DNA of 64,000 nucleotides from Nitrospira sp. GTDB lineage: Bacteria > Nitrospirota > Nitrospiria > Nitrospirales > Nitrospiraceae. This document shows positions 26,033-35,616 of the stretch, in pieces; position 1 is the first letter of the stretch; the number at the start of each line of letters is the position of its first letter. Location: assembly GCA_016788885.1 (NCBI GenBank), contig JAEURX010000040.1:1-64000 (forward strand), given 5' to 3'. The notes under the pieces were generated by a model, which was not told the DNA's origin, did no database searches, and saw nothing but the letters and a program-made list of their open reading frames with translations. A program made the position numbers and the translations under genes.

Positions 26033-26704
26033 TCAGTGAGGATGGGCGTGCAATGGAAGGGTCTGTTCGATCCACTCAATGACACGAGCCAACCCTTCGC
26101 CCGTATGCAGATTAGTGAAGACGAATGGAAGACTGCCGCGCATTCTCCTGCTGTCGCGATCCATCACGGCCAGGTCCGCACCGACATGCGGGGCGAGATC
26201 GATTTTGTTGATCACCAGCAAATCGGACCTGGTGATCCCCGGTCCACCCTTGCGCGGGATCTTATCGCCGGCCGCGACGTCGATCACGTAAATGACGCGA
26301 TCGACTAATTCAGGGCTGAAGGTCGCAGCCAGATTGTCGCCCCCGCTTTCCACGAACATCAGATCCACATTCGGATGTCGCTTCAGCAAGTCGTCGAGCG
26401 CCGCCTGATTGTGAGACGCGTCTTCGCGAATCGCCGTGTGAGGGCAGCCTCCGGTTTCCACGCCCAGAATCCGGTCCTGGGGTAAGGCGCCGCGTCTGGT
26501 CAAAAACTCTGCGTCTTCCTTCGTGAAAATATCGTTGGTCACCACCGCCAGACTATACCGGTCGCGCAACTTCAAACAGAGCGCCTCGACCAACGCCGTC
26601 TTGCCTGACCCCACCGGTCCCCCGATCCCGATGATCGGAATACCCTTCGCCCGCGCGTCGGTCGTGCGACCGGATCCGCAAACATGTTCGTCTTCTCTAT
26701 GCAT
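26033..26704 (-). CDS. ureG: Urease accessory GTPase UreG, 223 aa
   Basis: GTPase that powers nickel insertion into urease. P-loop GPVGSGKT, the metal-binding CPH in [31 protein letters not shown] and NKIDL are all present. The N-terminus is slightly extended (about 22 residues with HVC). No ureE gene exists in this cluster, so UreG or a general nickel carrier must supply the metal. Confidence 0.97.
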   Translation of the reverse strand: MHREDEHVCGSGRTTDARAKGIPIIGIGGPVGSGKTALVEALCLKLRDRYSLAVVTNDIFTKEDAEFLTRRGALPQDRILGVETGGCPHTAIREDASHNQAALDDLLKRHPNVDLMFVESGGDNLAATFSPELVDRVIYVIDVAAGDKIPRKGGPGITRSDLLVINKIDLAPHVGADLAVMDRDSRRMRGSLPFVFTNLHTGEGLARVIEWIEQTLPLHAHPH

Positions 26705-26800
26705 AGATTCACGAAGGGGATATGCCTAATCGCGAATGGTGAAGAGCCTGAGGACCATCTTCATTCAGACTCTTCATCATAGGCTATAGACCATCCGCTC

Positions 26801-27490
26801 TTAGCTCCTAAAGAGCCGCGACTCCAGACGGCTGTGGCGCATGGCGTAAATATCCTGCACCGGCGACCAGGCGGTCATCGTGGTGGCCGCTGTGGCTTCC
26901 TTGGCACATTCGTCGAACAGCGGCGTCCAGCGTTCCAGCAGATGTTGTCCTTCCCGTTGGCCTATCGGCAGAAGTTTCAGCGCGGCAGACACAAACCCTA
27001 TGGCCGTCTGATAGCAGAACGCGGCGATGGTTTCCCTTCTGTCCCATCCGGCATCAGCCAGCGTCAATCCCAGCACCACAGGGAAATGGCCCGGCGTCCG
27101 ATCTGCTTCCATCGCGGCATAAAAATCTCTCAGGACCGTGTGCGCGGCCGGCCGTTCCACCGCAATCTTTACCACCTGCCGCCCCATCTGCTGACTGGCC
27201 ACCCGCGACTCTTGCCCGAGTTTCATGGCATGTAACTCATGATCGATAGCCAGCGCCACTTGGACGTCGTTGCGCAGCAACGCGTCATGAGCAATCCCTA
27301 CGGCCACAGCCTCTCGCCTCGCCACGCCATGCCGAAACATCTGTTCCACGTAGTGGGAGAGCTGTTCCCCGCTCCGTACTGCTCCAGCCTGTACCGCGGC
27401 CTCCAACCCGGACGAATAGGCATACCCGCCGGATGGAAAAAAGCTATCGATAAACCGGAGCCCGTGAAGCAGCGACAACGTAGTCAGCAT
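26801..27490 (-). CDS. ureF: Urease accessory protein UreF, 229 aa
   Basis: Acts as activator/regulator of UreG in urease maturation. Recognised by FIDSFFPSGGYAYSSGLEAAV near the start, the conserved helical middle and C-terminal DIYAMRHSRLESRLFRS. It lies 96 bases upstream of ureG and is separated from ureC by a dispersed repeat. Confidence 0.95.
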   Translation of the reverse strand: MLTTLSLLHGLRFIDSFFPSGGYAYSSGLEAAVQAGAVRSGEQLSHYVEQMFRHGVARREAVAVGIAHDALLRNDVQVALAIDHELHAMKLGQESRVASQQMGRQVVKIAVERPAAHTVLRDFYAAMEADRTPGHFPVVLGLTLADAGWDRRETIAAFCYQTAIGFVSAALKLLPIGQREGQHLLERWTPLFDECAKEATAATTMTAWSPVQDIYAMRHSRLESRLFRS

Positions 27491-27602
27491 AGAATGGCAC
27501 CTGATCCCTTCATGACGGTGGAACGCTCACCGCGGGCCTTCAATCAAGCCGCAAGCAACGCACGACTTGAGGCAAAAGAGTCACGGCACTCACGGATCCT
27601 TT

Positions 27603-27672
27603 CCCACTTCTTCACGGATGCTCAAAAAGGTTTCCCAACTAGGCCGGAGGCGCAGGCAAAGCTGGAGACCGA
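27603..27672 (+). repeat. Possible truncated half of the dispersed repeat
   Basis: GGATGCTCAAAAAGG followed by GGCCGGAGGCGCAGGC and GCTGGAGACC resembles the first half of the ~125 bp repeat found four times in this operon, but the GTAC core and the second half are missing. Confidence 0.35.
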
Positions 27673-27710
27673 TTAACCACAAGATTCACCCGACCTTCCC
27701 ACATTTCAAC

Positions 27711-27832
27711 AGGAGACTCAAAACGTTGTCCGGCAAGGCCGCAGCCGACGAATGCACCGGAGGCGTACCCTCGGGGTACGTTGAGGATGCGTTCGAGACG
27801 AGAACGCCGCCGGACGGCGTTTTCAGTCGCCG
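27711..27832 (+). repeat. Dispersed palindromic repeat, copy R1
   Basis: Copy of a repeat family: ACTCAAAA..., GGCCGCAG, a GTACCCTCGGGGTAC core, GTTGAGGAT, CGAGAACGCCG and a final TTTTCAG. The ends are inverted to each other so the RNA can fold into one long hairpin. It fills the ureF-ureC gap and ends at the ureC stop. Confidence 0.75.
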
Positions 27833-29560
27833 TCAGAAGAGGAAGTAGCGCTGCGCCATCGGCAACACCTCAACCGGCTCGCATTTCAACAAGATGCCGT
27901 CCGCACGCACCTCATAGGTTTCCGAATCCACCTCGATCTGCGGCAGCGCGTCGTTCAACTTGAGATCACGCTTCCCGATGCTCCGACAGCCTTTCACAGC
28001 GGCCACGCGCTTTTGCAATCCCAACTGTTTCGGCACGTCGCGCTCCATCGCCTGTTGCGAGAGAAAGGTCAAACTTGTGCTAAACGGCGCCCGCCCGAAA
28101 CTGCCGAACATCGGCCGCGTCAACACCGGTTGCGGTGTCGGGATTGAAGCATTCGGATCGCCCATGGCTGCCGACATGGGAAACCCGCCTTTCAAGACGA
28201 TCTCAGGCTTCACGCCGAAGAACGCCGGTTTCCATAATACAAGATCGGCCAGCTTGCCGACTTCGATCGAGCCGACGTCATGAGCAATCCCATGGGCAAT
28301 CGCCGGGTTGATCGTATACTTCGCCACATACCGGCGCGCGCGCCAGTTGTCATGCAGGCCGTCCGACGCTTCAACACCATGTTCGGACAGATGCCCCCGC
28401 TGGAGCTTCATCTTGTGCGCCGTTTGCCAGGTGCGGATGATCACTTCGCCCACCCGCCCCATGGCCTGCGAATCGGACGACATAATGCTGATGGCGCCCA
28501 TATCGTGCAGGATATCCTCGGCCGCAATCGTCTCACGGCGGATACGCGACTCGGCGAAGGCGATGTCTTCCGGCACGCGCGGGTTCAAGTGATGGCAGAC
28601 CATGAGCATGTCGAGATGCTCATCCATCGTATTGACCGTGAACGGCATGGTGGGATTCGTCGACGACGGCAATACGTTCGGCTCACCGCACACTTTGATG
28701 ACGTCCGGCGCATGTCCGCCGCCGGCGCCTTCCGTATGGAATGAATGGATCGTCCGGCCCTTGAAGGCCTTGATCGTATCTTCCACAAACCCGGCTTCAT
28801 TAATGGTGTCCGTGTGAATGGCCACCTGGATGTCATACCGTTCCGCTACGCTGAGGCAAGTATCGATGGCGGCTGGAGTCGTCCCCCAATCCTCGTGCAG
28901 CTTCAGTCCGATCGCCCCCGCTTCGACCTGCTCGTTCAAACCTTCAGGCAGTGACGAATTCCCCTTGCCCAGGAACCCCAAGTTGATCGGGAACCCATCC
29001 GCCGCCTCCAGCATACGATGAATGTTCCATGGGCCAGGGGTGCAGGTCGTCGCATTCGTCCCGGTGACCGGGCCCGTCCCGCCGCCGATCAGCGTTGTCA
29101 GTCCGTTCGCCAGCGCTTCGGTGATGATTTGCGGGCAGATAAAATGGATATGCGTATCGATCCCGCCGGCGGTGATGATCTTTCCCTCAGCCGATAACAC
29201 CTCGGTGCAAGGCCCGATCTCCAGGCCTTTCGTGACGCCGTCCATGAGATCGGAATTTCCGGCCTTGCCGATGCCGACAATGCGGCCGCCCCTGATCCCG
29301 ATGTCCGCCTTCACCACGCCCCACCAGTCGAGGATGATCGCATTCGTGATGACGAGGTCCAAGCCGCCTTCCGCACGCGTAGCCGCCGGCGATTGTCCCA
29401 TGCCGTCTCGAATCACCTTCCCGCCGCCGAACTTGGCCTCTTCGCCAGGAACGGTCAGATCGCGAGTGATCTCGACCAGCAGGTCCGTATCGGCCAACCG
29501 GATGCGATCACCAGCAGTAGGCCCATACAGGTCGTTGTATTGGCGTCTGGGAATCTTCAT
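27833..29560 (-). CDS. ureC: Urease subunit alpha (UreC), 575 aa
   Basis: Catalytic subunit hydrolysing urea to ammonia and CO2 at a dinuclear nickel site. Nickel-binding and catalytic motifs: [13 protein letters not shown], the carbamylated lysine in [22 protein letters not shown] and [12 protein letters not shown]. The flap region is in [21 protein letters not shown]. Start [15 protein letters not shown] at 29560 is the family start. ureB and ureC are separated by repeat R2, an unusually wide gap for urease structural genes. Confidence 0.98.
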   Translation of the reverse strand: MKIPRRQYNDLYGPTAGDRIRLADTDLLVEITRDLTVPGEEAKFGGGKVIRDGMGQSPAATRAEGGLDLVITNAIILDWWGVVKADIGIRGGRIVGIGKAGNSDLMDGVTKGLEIGPCTEVLSAEGKIITAGGIDTHIHFICPQIITEALANGLTTLIGGGTGPVTGTNATTCTPGPWNIHRMLEAADGFPINLGFLGKGNSSLPEGLNEQVEAGAIGLKLHEDWGTTPAAIDTCLSVAERYDIQVAIHTDTINEAGFVEDTIKAFKGRTIHSFHTEGAGGGHAPDVIKVCGEPNVLPSSTNPTMPFTVNTMDEHLDMLMVCHHLNPRVPEDIAFAESRIRRETIAAEDILHDMGAISIMSSDSQAMGRVGEVIIRTWQTAHKMKLQRGHLSEHGVEASDGLHDNWRARRYVAKYTINPAIAHGIAHDVGSIEVGKLADLVLWKPAFFGVKPEIVLKGGFPMSAAMGDPNASIPTPQPVLTRPMFGSFGRAPFSTSLTFLSQQAMERDVPKQLGLQKRVAAVKGCRSIGKRDLKLNDALPQIEVDSETYEVRADGILLKCEPVEVLPMAQRYFLF

Positions 29561-29566
29561 GGTAGT

Positions 29567-29699
29567 CGGCTGCTGAAAATGGCTCCCAGCTTCGTTCTCG
29601 GCACGCCACAATCCTCAACGTACCGCTGCGGGTACGCTTCCGGTTGTGCTGCGCCTGCGGCCTTGCTGGAGTGCCATTTTGAGCAGCCGTGCCCCCTTC
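29567..29699 (-). repeat. Dispersed palindromic repeat, copy R2 (inverted)
   Basis: On the minus strand it reads CGGCTGCTCAAAATGGC..., GGCCGCAGGCG, GTACCCGCAGCGGTAC, GTTGAGGATTGTG, GCCGAGAACG and ATTTTCAGCAGCCG; ends form an inverted repeat (CGGCTGCT/AGCAGCCG). It fills the ureB-ureC gap. Confidence 0.8.
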
Positions 29700-29718
29700 T
29701 CTTAGAAAGGCTACGGTC

Positions 29719-30183
29719 CTAACCCTTTGTCCCTATAAAACCTTGTTCACGAGCGGCTGAGAACGCCTTCTCTCGCACACTCGCATCGTCAAGTTTGCCG
29801 TTCACCAATCCATTGATGCCATAGGCGATTCGATTCCCCCCGAGCGCGACCAACGTCACGCGTTTGGATTCACCGGGTTCAAACCGCAGCGCTGTTCCCG
29901 CCGGCACCTGAAGACGAAATCCGTAGCTTTGCTCACGATCGAATTTCAGCGCACGATTGGCTTCAAAGAAATGGCAATGAGAACCGACTTGAATCGGGCG
30001 GTCACCGATATTCGACACGGTGAGGTCAATCGTCTGCCGGCCGTGCAACGCGATGATGTCACCTTCGCCGGGGATAATTTCGCCGGGGATCACTGGGGCT
30101 AGCTTCGGCGTCTTCGATGAGCGCATTGTCGACTTCGGCTTTGACGCTGACGTTTTTGTAGCGCTTTTTGATGCCTGCTTCAT
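29719..30183 (-). CDS. ureB: Urease subunit beta (UreB), 154 aa
   Basis: Structural urease subunit. Core motif [36 protein letters not shown] and the [12 protein letters not shown] end are typical. About 30 Lys/Ser/Thr-rich residues precede the core (usual length 100-125), a basic N-terminal extension. It follows ureA by eight bases. Confidence 0.96.
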   Translation of the reverse strand: MKQASKSATKTSASKPKSTMRSSKTPKLAPVIPGEIIPGEGDIIALHGRQTIDLTVSNIGDRPIQVGSHCHFFEANRALKFDREQSYGFRLQVPAGTALRFEPGESKRVTLVALGGNRIAYGINGLVNGKLDDASVREKAFSAAREQGFIGTKG

Positions 30184-30191
30184 CCGGCTAC

Positions 30192-30494
30192 CTACCTGAT
30201 CGGCTCGTGGACGGTCACCAGTTTCGTTCCATCGGGAAAGGTTCCCTCGACCTGCAGTTCCGGTATCATTTCAGGCACTCCCGGCATGACATCCTTCCGA
30301 GCGAGCAAAGTCGCACCATAACTCATCAGCTCCGATACAGACTTCCCATCTCGAATCCCTTCGAGAATCTCGGCCGTGATGAAGGCGACAGCTTCCGGAT
30401 GGTTGAGCTTCAGGCCGCGTTTCTTGCGCTCCTTGGCCAAATTCGCCGCCACATAGATCAACAGCTTTTCCTGCTCGCGTGGTGTCAGATGCAT
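30192..30494 (-). CDS. ureA: Urease subunit gamma (UreA), 100 aa
   Basis: Smallest urease structural subunit; [37 protein letters not shown] and [24 protein letters not shown] are diagnostic. Full-length. First urease gene after the urea transporter genes. Confidence 0.97.
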   Translation of the reverse strand: MHLTPREQEKLLIYVAANLAKERKKRGLKLNHPEAVAFITAEILEGIRDGKSVSELMSYGATLLARKDVMPGVPEMIPELQVEGTFPDGTKLVTVHEPIR

Positions 30495-30569
30495 CCGATA
30501 CTCTCGTTAGTGATCATTCATTCACCGTCAAAACATGCATGTGGGACAGGGAGGAGTACCCCGTGAAAG

Positions 30570-30968
30570 TTACTGTGCAGGCTCTGCCAGAACCTCTTTC
30601 GCCTCGTACACATCATCCGCACCGACCGGCTTCTTGCCCTTATACATCGTCACCGTCATCGACGTTCGACGCGAGAGTGCCAACACATCCGCCCGTTGTG
30701 CCAGGTGAAAGAAATCGTATCCCTCACGCAACGTCAGTTCCGCGCAGCGCCGACGCAAATAGGCGTCTAGTTGTTCCTGCGACGTAAACGAGCTGACACG
30801 ATATTCGACGCGGTAGACATTCTCCTTGAGCTGCTCGACCTCATCCTTATCGGCTCCAGCAAGTGGTTGATACTGCCCGGTGGCGCAAGCACATAGGAAG
30901 CTGAACACAAGAACCATGCAGGCACCATAACCGGTCCTGCCTCCCCCAAGTTTCCACACTCCCTCCAC
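30570..30968 (-). CDS. Small lipoprotein (132 aa) between urtE and ureA
   Basis: Signal peptide with lipobox LCAC (FSFLCACATGQ); mature part about 100 residues with CAELTLREGYDFFHLAQRADV, a pattern seen in small envelope lipoproteins of unknown function. GTG at 30968 is the longest start; ATG at 30917 would shorten the signal peptide. Its place inside the urea operon suggests an envelope role in urea use, but this is only context. Confidence 0.65.
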   Translation of the reverse strand: MEGVWKLGGGRTGYGACMVLVFSFLCACATGQYQPLAGADKDEVEQLKENVYRVEYRVSSFTSQEQLDAYLRRRCAELTLREGYDFFHLAQRADVLALSRRTSMTVTMYKGKKPVGADDVYEAKEVLAEPAQ

Positions 30969-31117
30969 GCTGCTATCGACCTTTCAACTCGTCACGCCAA
31001 TGGGATCGGACCATCGAGGCGAATAGTAGCGGGGAGAGCGCATGAGTTCAATGGTTCATCTTCACGAGAAACACGTCCTGAGTGGCGGACTGATGGCTCC
31101 ACGTGGTGAGTACGGCC

Positions 31118-31240
31118 CAGGATGCGCAAAAAGGCCGTCCAGCCAGGCCGCAGCAAGCGAAGCGGCGAATCGTACTCTTGCAGTACGGTGAGCCGCTGAG
31201 AGAAGCGAGAACGCCGCTGGCGGACTTTTTCCGCATCCTG
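31118..31240 (+). repeat. Dispersed palindromic repeat, copy R3
   Basis: CAGGATGCGCAAAAAGGC..., GGCCGCAGCAAGCG, GTACTCTTGCAGTAC, GAGAACGCCGCTGGCGGAC and TTTTTCCGCATCCTG. The ends (CAGGATGCG/CGCATCCTG) are a perfect inverted repeat. It lies directly after the urtE stop. Confidence 0.8.
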
Positions 31241-31951
31241 CTATACCGTCAGATGCTGCTTCACCATTTCCGCGCTCAGGTCCTCCTTTTTCCCCGCAGC
31301 CATCACGGAACCTTTGGCCATCACCACATAACTGTCCGCCAGCCGCGCCGCGAAGTGCAGCCCCTGTTCGACCAGCACGATGGCAAATCGCCGAGCTGTC
31401 TTGAAGCCGATGATCACGTCTTCGATCTGATCGACAATGGAGGGCTGAATGCCTTCCGTCGGTTCATCGAGCAAGAGCACTTTCGGGCTCGACAGGATCG
31501 CCCGGCCAATAGCAAGTTGTTGTTGCTCTCCACCGCTCAGCACACCGCCCGGCCGCTCGAGAATTTGCGTGAGCTTGGGGAACAAGGTGTACACCTCGTC
31601 GAACGCCGCTTTTTCGGTCATGCCGTTGGACGACGTTCCGCGCGCCCAATATCCCAGCTTCAAGTTTTCGCGCACCGAGAGATGAGAGATAATCTCTCGC
31701 CCCTGAGGCACATACGCCAGACCGCGCTTGGCGCGACGATCGGTCGGGGCTTTCGTAATATCCGTTCCGTCAAAGACCACCTGCCCGCTACGCACCGGCA
31801 GTAGACCCATGATGGCCTTGAGCGTGGTCGATTTGCCGACGCCGTTACGACCCATCACGCATGCCACTTGTCCTGCCTCGATGTGAAAGGACACGTTGCG
31901 CAGAATATGGCTTTCGCCATAGTACACGTTGACGTTTTCGAGCCGCAGCAT
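31241..31951 (-). CDS. urtE: Urea ABC transporter ATP-binding protein UrtE, 236 aa
   Basis: One of two ATPases driving the high-affinity urea importer. Walker A GRNGVGKST, signature LSGGEQQQLAIGRA, Walker B VLLLDEPTEGIQPS. Branched-chain-amino-acid (LivF) type; assigned to urea by its neighbours UrtABCD and urease. Confidence 0.94.
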   Translation of the reverse strand: MLRLENVNVYYGESHILRNVSFHIEAGQVACVMGRNGVGKSTTLKAIMGLLPVRSGQVVFDGTDITKAPTDRRAKRGLAYVPQGREIISHLSVRENLKLGYWARGTSSNGMTEKAAFDEVYTLFPKLTQILERPGGVLSGGEQQQLAIGRAILSSPKVLLLDEPTEGIQPSIVDQIEDVIIGFKTARRFAIVLVEQGLHFAARLADSYVVMAKGSVMAAGKKEDLSAEMVKQHLTV

Positions 31952-31972
31952 GGTCTTCCTTTAGTGGTCACT

Positions 31973-32095
31973 CAGGATGTTCAAAAGGCTCTCCGGCGAG
32001 GCCGCAGGCAAGAGAAGACCGGAGACGTACCCTTGCGGTACGTTGAGGATCTTGTCGAGCCGAGAACGACGCTGGAGGGACTTTTCAACATCCTG
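31973..32095 (+). repeat. Dispersed palindromic repeat, copy R4
   Basis: CAGGATGTTCAAAAGGCTC..., GAGGCCGCAGGC, GTACCCTTGCGGTAC, GTTGAGGATC, GAGAACGACGCTGG, ACTTTTCAACATCCTG; outer arms CAGGATGTT/AACATCCTG are a perfect inverted repeat. It occupies nearly the whole urtD-urtE gap. Confidence 0.8.
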
Positions 32096-32863
32096 TTACA
32101 CATGCGCCACTTTCTGGCGCCCCAGATAAATCTCTCTCACCCGGTCGTCGGACTGCACTTTTTCTACCGTCCCTTCGCAGATCACAGTGCCTTCGTGCAG
32201 CACCGTCACGATACGGGCGATTTGCCGCACAAACTCCATGTCGTGTTCGATCACGATGATGGCATGTTTTTCGGCCAGCGATTGGAGCAAGCGCCCGGTT
32301 TGTTCCGTTTCCTCGTCGGTCATGCCGGCGACCGGTTCATCGACCAGCAACAACTCCGGATCCTGCAAAATGACCATGCCGATTTCTAGCCATTGTTTCT
32401 GCCCATGCGACAAAGACCCCGCACGCTTGTGCACCTGCGCCGTCAAGCCAATGGTTTCCAACGTCCGGTCGATCTCCTCTCGCTCAGCCGCCGTCGATAC
32501 GCCCCTCAGTGTGGCTAAGACGCCCTTACTGGGGCGGCTCAATGAGAGGTCCAGATTCTCCCACACACTCAAATTCCCGTAGATCGACGGCGCTTGGAAT
32601 TTCCGGCCGATGCCGAGTTGGGTAATCTCATACTCGCGCATCCCCATCAAATCCCTGTCCTTGCCGAAGATCACCCGCCCCGCCGCCGGTTTGGTCTTGC
32701 CGGATATCACGTCGAGGAGAGTCGTCTTGCCCGCACCGTTCGGCCCGATGACGACACGCAATTCGCGGTGATTGACGATGAAGTTCAGATTGTTCAACGC
32801 CTTGAACCCGTCATAGTCGACAGTGACACCTTCCAGATAAATGATGGAGCCGTGTTCGGTCAT
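32096..32863 (-). CDS. urtD: Urea ABC transporter ATP-binding protein UrtD, 255 aa
   Basis: LivG-type ATPase of the urea importer. Walker [13 protein letters not shown], signature LSHGQKQWLEIGM (the LSHGQ variant typical of UrtD), Walker B LLLVDEPVAGMTDEE. Start overlaps the urtC stop by four bases. Confidence 0.95.
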   Translation of the reverse strand: MTEHGSIIYLEGVTVDYDGFKALNNLNFIVNHRELRVVIGPNGAGKTTLLDVISGKTKPAAGRVIFGKDRDLMGMREYEITQLGIGRKFQAPSIYGNLSVWENLDLSLSRPSKGVLATLRGVSTAAEREEIDRTLETIGLTAQVHKRAGSLSHGQKQWLEIGMVILQDPELLLVDEPVAGMTDEETEQTGRLLQSLAEKHAIIVIEHDMEFVRQIARIVTVLHEGTVICEGTVEKVQSDDRVREIYLGRQKVAHV

Positions 32864-34008
32864 GCCTGCTGCCCTTCCACCGCCTGAGTCTTGGGCTGCG
32901 CGGCGGCCCTCTCCGCGAGTTTTCCTCGGACTTGCCGCGCAATCCCCATCACCCCGTCAGGAAACAGCAGGACCACCACCACGAAGAGTCCGCCGAGGAA
33001 AAATGGCCACAGCTCGGGAAAAGAGTTCGTGAGAATACTGCGGCCCAGGTTGACTCCCACCGCGCCCACGATAGCTCCCACCAGCGTGGCACGCCCTCCC
33101 ACCGCCACCCACACCACCATTTCCAATGACGGCAAGACGCCCATCTGCGCCGGGGTGATAATGCCGACTTGCGGTACATAGAGAATGCCGGCCAGTCCTG
33201 CCAATACTGCCGACACCACGAAGACGAAGAGTTTATAGGTGGCCGGAGAGTAGCCCGAGAACCGCACACGCTGCTCGCTATCACGAATGGCAATCAAAAC
33301 CCGGCCGGCTCGCGAGGCAATAATCCACCGGCACAGAGCATAGGCTCCGCCGAGGCAGAGCACCGTAATCACATAGAGCGCGAGTTGCGTTCCCGGAGAG
33401 GACAGGCGGAACCCGAGAATGGTTTTGAAATCGGTCAGCCCGTTCGTGCCGCCCAGATTCGTTTCGTTGCGATTGAAGACCAACCAGGCCATCAGCGCCA
33501 AGGCCTGCGTGATGATGGCGAAATAGACGCCCCGGATGCGGCTGCGAAAGGCGAGAAATCCGAAAATCAGCGCAAAGCAGGCCGGTGCCAGGAGGCCCGC
33601 CAGGACGGCGGCAGTGAAGCTATAAAAGGGTTTCCAGAAGAACGGTAATTCCGTCACCTGATTCCAGACCATGAAATCCGGCAACGCGCTGCCATAGACG
33701 CTTTGATTTCCGATCGTGAGCATGAGGTGCATGCCCATACAATAGGCGCCGATTCCGAAAAACACTCCCTGTCCCAGGCTCAGGATGCCTGCATAGCCCC
33801 AGATCAAATCAAGCCCCAGTGCCAGGATGGCAAAGGCCAAAAACTTCCCGAACCGGTTGAGCGCGAAGTCTGACACATGCAGCCAGGAATCCTCCGCCGG
33901 CAAGACATTGAGCACCGGCAGGACAAACAGCAGCACGAATCCGACAACCCAGAACATGGTTCCTTCATGTCGTTCCGCGCTCGATGGTGGTGGCACTGAT
34001 TCTCCCAT
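32860..34008 (-). CDS. urtC: Urea ABC transporter permease UrtC, 382 aa
   Basis: LivM-type inner-membrane permease. About ten hydrophobic helices; conserved ALGLDLIWGYAGILSLGQG loop near the N-terminus, GVYFAIITQALALM and ESEQRVRFSGY-like coupling loop (AIRDSEQRVRFSGY). Full-length for the family. Confidence 0.95.
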   Translation of the reverse strand: MGESVPPPSSAERHEGTMFWVVGFVLLFVLPVLNVLPAEDSWLHVSDFALNRFGKFLAFAILALGLDLIWGYAGILSLGQGVFFGIGAYCMGMHLMLTIGNQSVYGSALPDFMVWNQVTELPFFWKPFYSFTAAVLAGLLAPACFALIFGFLAFRSRIRGVYFAIITQALALMAWLVFNRNETNLGGTNGLTDFKTILGFRLSSPGTQLALYVITVLCLGGAYALCRWIIASRAGRVLIAIRDSEQRVRFSGYSPATYKLFVFVVSAVLAGLAGILYVPQVGIITPAQMGVLPSLEMVVWVAVGGRATLVGAIVGAVGVNLGRSILTNSFPELWPFFLGGLFVVVVLLFPDGVMGIARQVRGKLAERAAAQPKTQAVEGQQA

Positions 34009-34036
34009 GCGCTCTGCTCGACTCCTCCTCTACGTG

Positions 34037-35599
34037 TTAGCTTTCGGCATGACGCCCCTTGACCGCAAACAACCCTGAGGGCCTCCGCTGCAGGAACAGA
34101 ATCACCAACACAAGGATCAAGACTTTGCCATAGACGGCGCCGAGACTCGGCTCCATCAGCTTGTTCAGCCCGCCGATCCCCAGCGACGCGATGATCGTCC
34201 CCGCAAGTTTGCCGACCCCGCCTGTGACCACTACCATGAAGGAATCCACGATATAGTTCTGTCCGAGACCCGGTTCGACATTGCCCACCAGCGTCAATGC
34301 CCAGCCCGCAATGCCGGCCAGGCCGGAGCCGAAGGCGAAGGTATAGGCATCCACTTTTCTCGTGGGAATCCCCAAACAGGCGCTCATGCTGCGATTCTGC
34401 GTGACGGCTCGCACTCGCAATCCGATGCTGGAGCGAAACAGCAGGGCGTAAATTCCGATCACGCTGAGGATGGAGAGTCCGATGATGAACAACCGGTTGA
34501 AGGGCAGGAACACACCCACCAGTACTTGCGTGCCGCCGTTCAGCCACGACGGCGCGGTAATGGCCGTGAGATCTCCAAAGTACATGCGCGCGCCTTGAAT
34601 CAAGATCAGACTGACGCCCCAGGTGGCCAACATCGTCTCCAGCGGGCGACCGTACAGAAAGCGAATGACGGTGGCTTCCAGGATCAACCCAAACAGGGCT
34701 GCGGCAAGGAACGCAGCGGGAAGGGCGGCCAGATAATAAGAATCGAACCAGCTCTCAGGGAAATACAACTTAAAGCATTCCTGCATGACGAAGGTCGCAT
34801 AGGCGCCGATCATCATCAACTCGCCATGCGCCATGTTGATGACACCCATCAAGCCAAACACGATCGCGAGCCCGAGGGACATGATGAGGAGAATGGAACT
34901 CAGACTGATGCCGCGAAACAGGGTTTCGATCGTGCTGGACCAGACATTCCAGGATTCGATCCGTTCGATCGCGGCGGTGGCGGTCTGTGCCACCGCCTTC
35001 TGCTCTCCGGTCGCGGACTCGCCATCTCCCGCCTGTACCAAGGCTTGTAACGCCGGCACGGCGTTCTGACTGCGCATGTCCCCCAGCGTTGCCGCCGCCT
35101 GCTGCTGATGCGCAGGATTGCCGGAGGCCAGTTGCAAGAGCAGCGCGGACTCCTCCATCGCATAACGAACCCAACGATGAGATTCGTGTGCCGCCGCGGC
35201 CTGCAGCCAGGGAATGGCCGCAGGGCGCCCATTCATGCCGAGATCTGTAGCGGCCGTTCGGCGCGTATCAGAATCCGGACTGGCCAGGTTCGTGCGATTG
35301 CGCCAGGTGTCGATCACCGGCTTGATCGCCATACGCAGGCTGCGGTCTGCGTTGGCCCGCAATTCTTCCAATCGCGGCAGCAGCGACGCATCGCCTCGCT
35401 CGATGAGAAGAGCAACCGCCTGCTCTCGCGTGGTTTCTACCTCACTCGACAAGTCCGCGAGCGCCTGCTCCAGTTGAGACGGCGGAGACGCATTCAGCTG
35501 CGCCTCCGCCGCGACACCATCCAGCGCACACCAGCCCAGGAACCATGCGAGCAACCCGATTCCGATCACTGCCTTCATGCGATGACGACTCTCATCCAC
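34037..35599 (-). CDS. urtB: Urea ABC transporter permease UrtB, 520 aa
   Basis: LivH-type permease with the N-terminal periplasmic helical-repeat domain (about residues 40-210) characteristic of UrtB, followed by the membrane part starting near SLSSILLIMSLGLAIVFGLMGVINMAHGE and ending in FLQRRPSGLF. A signal peptide (IGIGLLAWFLGWCALDGVAA) precedes. GTG at 35599 has GGAAGGA upstream; ATG at 35578 is an alternative. Confidence 0.95.
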   Translation of the reverse strand: MDESRHRMKAVIGIGLLAWFLGWCALDGVAAEAQLNASPPSQLEQALADLSSEVETTREQAVALLIERGDASLLPRLEELRANADRSLRMAIKPVIDTWRNRTNLASPDSDTRRTAATDLGMNGRPAAIPWLQAAAAHESHRWVRYAMEESALLLQLASGNPAHQQQAAATLGDMRSQNAVPALQALVQAGDGESATGEQKAVAQTATAAIERIESWNVWSSTIETLFRGISLSSILLIMSLGLAIVFGLMGVINMAHGELMMIGAYATFVMQECFKLYFPESWFDSYYLAALPAAFLAAALFGLILEATVIRFLYGRPLETMLATWGVSLILIQGARMYFGDLTAITAPSWLNGGTQVLVGVFLPFNRLFIIGLSILSVIGIYALLFRSSIGLRVRAVTQNRSMSACLGIPTRKVDAYTFAFGSGLAGIAGWALTLVGNVEPGLGQNYIVDSFMVVVTGGVGKLAGTIIASLGIGGLNKLMEPSLGAVYGKVLILVLVILFLQRRPSGLFAVKGRHAES

Positions 35600-35616
35600 T
35601 CTGTCCTTCCCAACTC

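Noticed and set aside
27711-32095. The four repeats as a CRISPR array or insertion sequence
   Set aside because: They are palindromic, widely spaced with genes between, lack regular spacers and carry no transposase.
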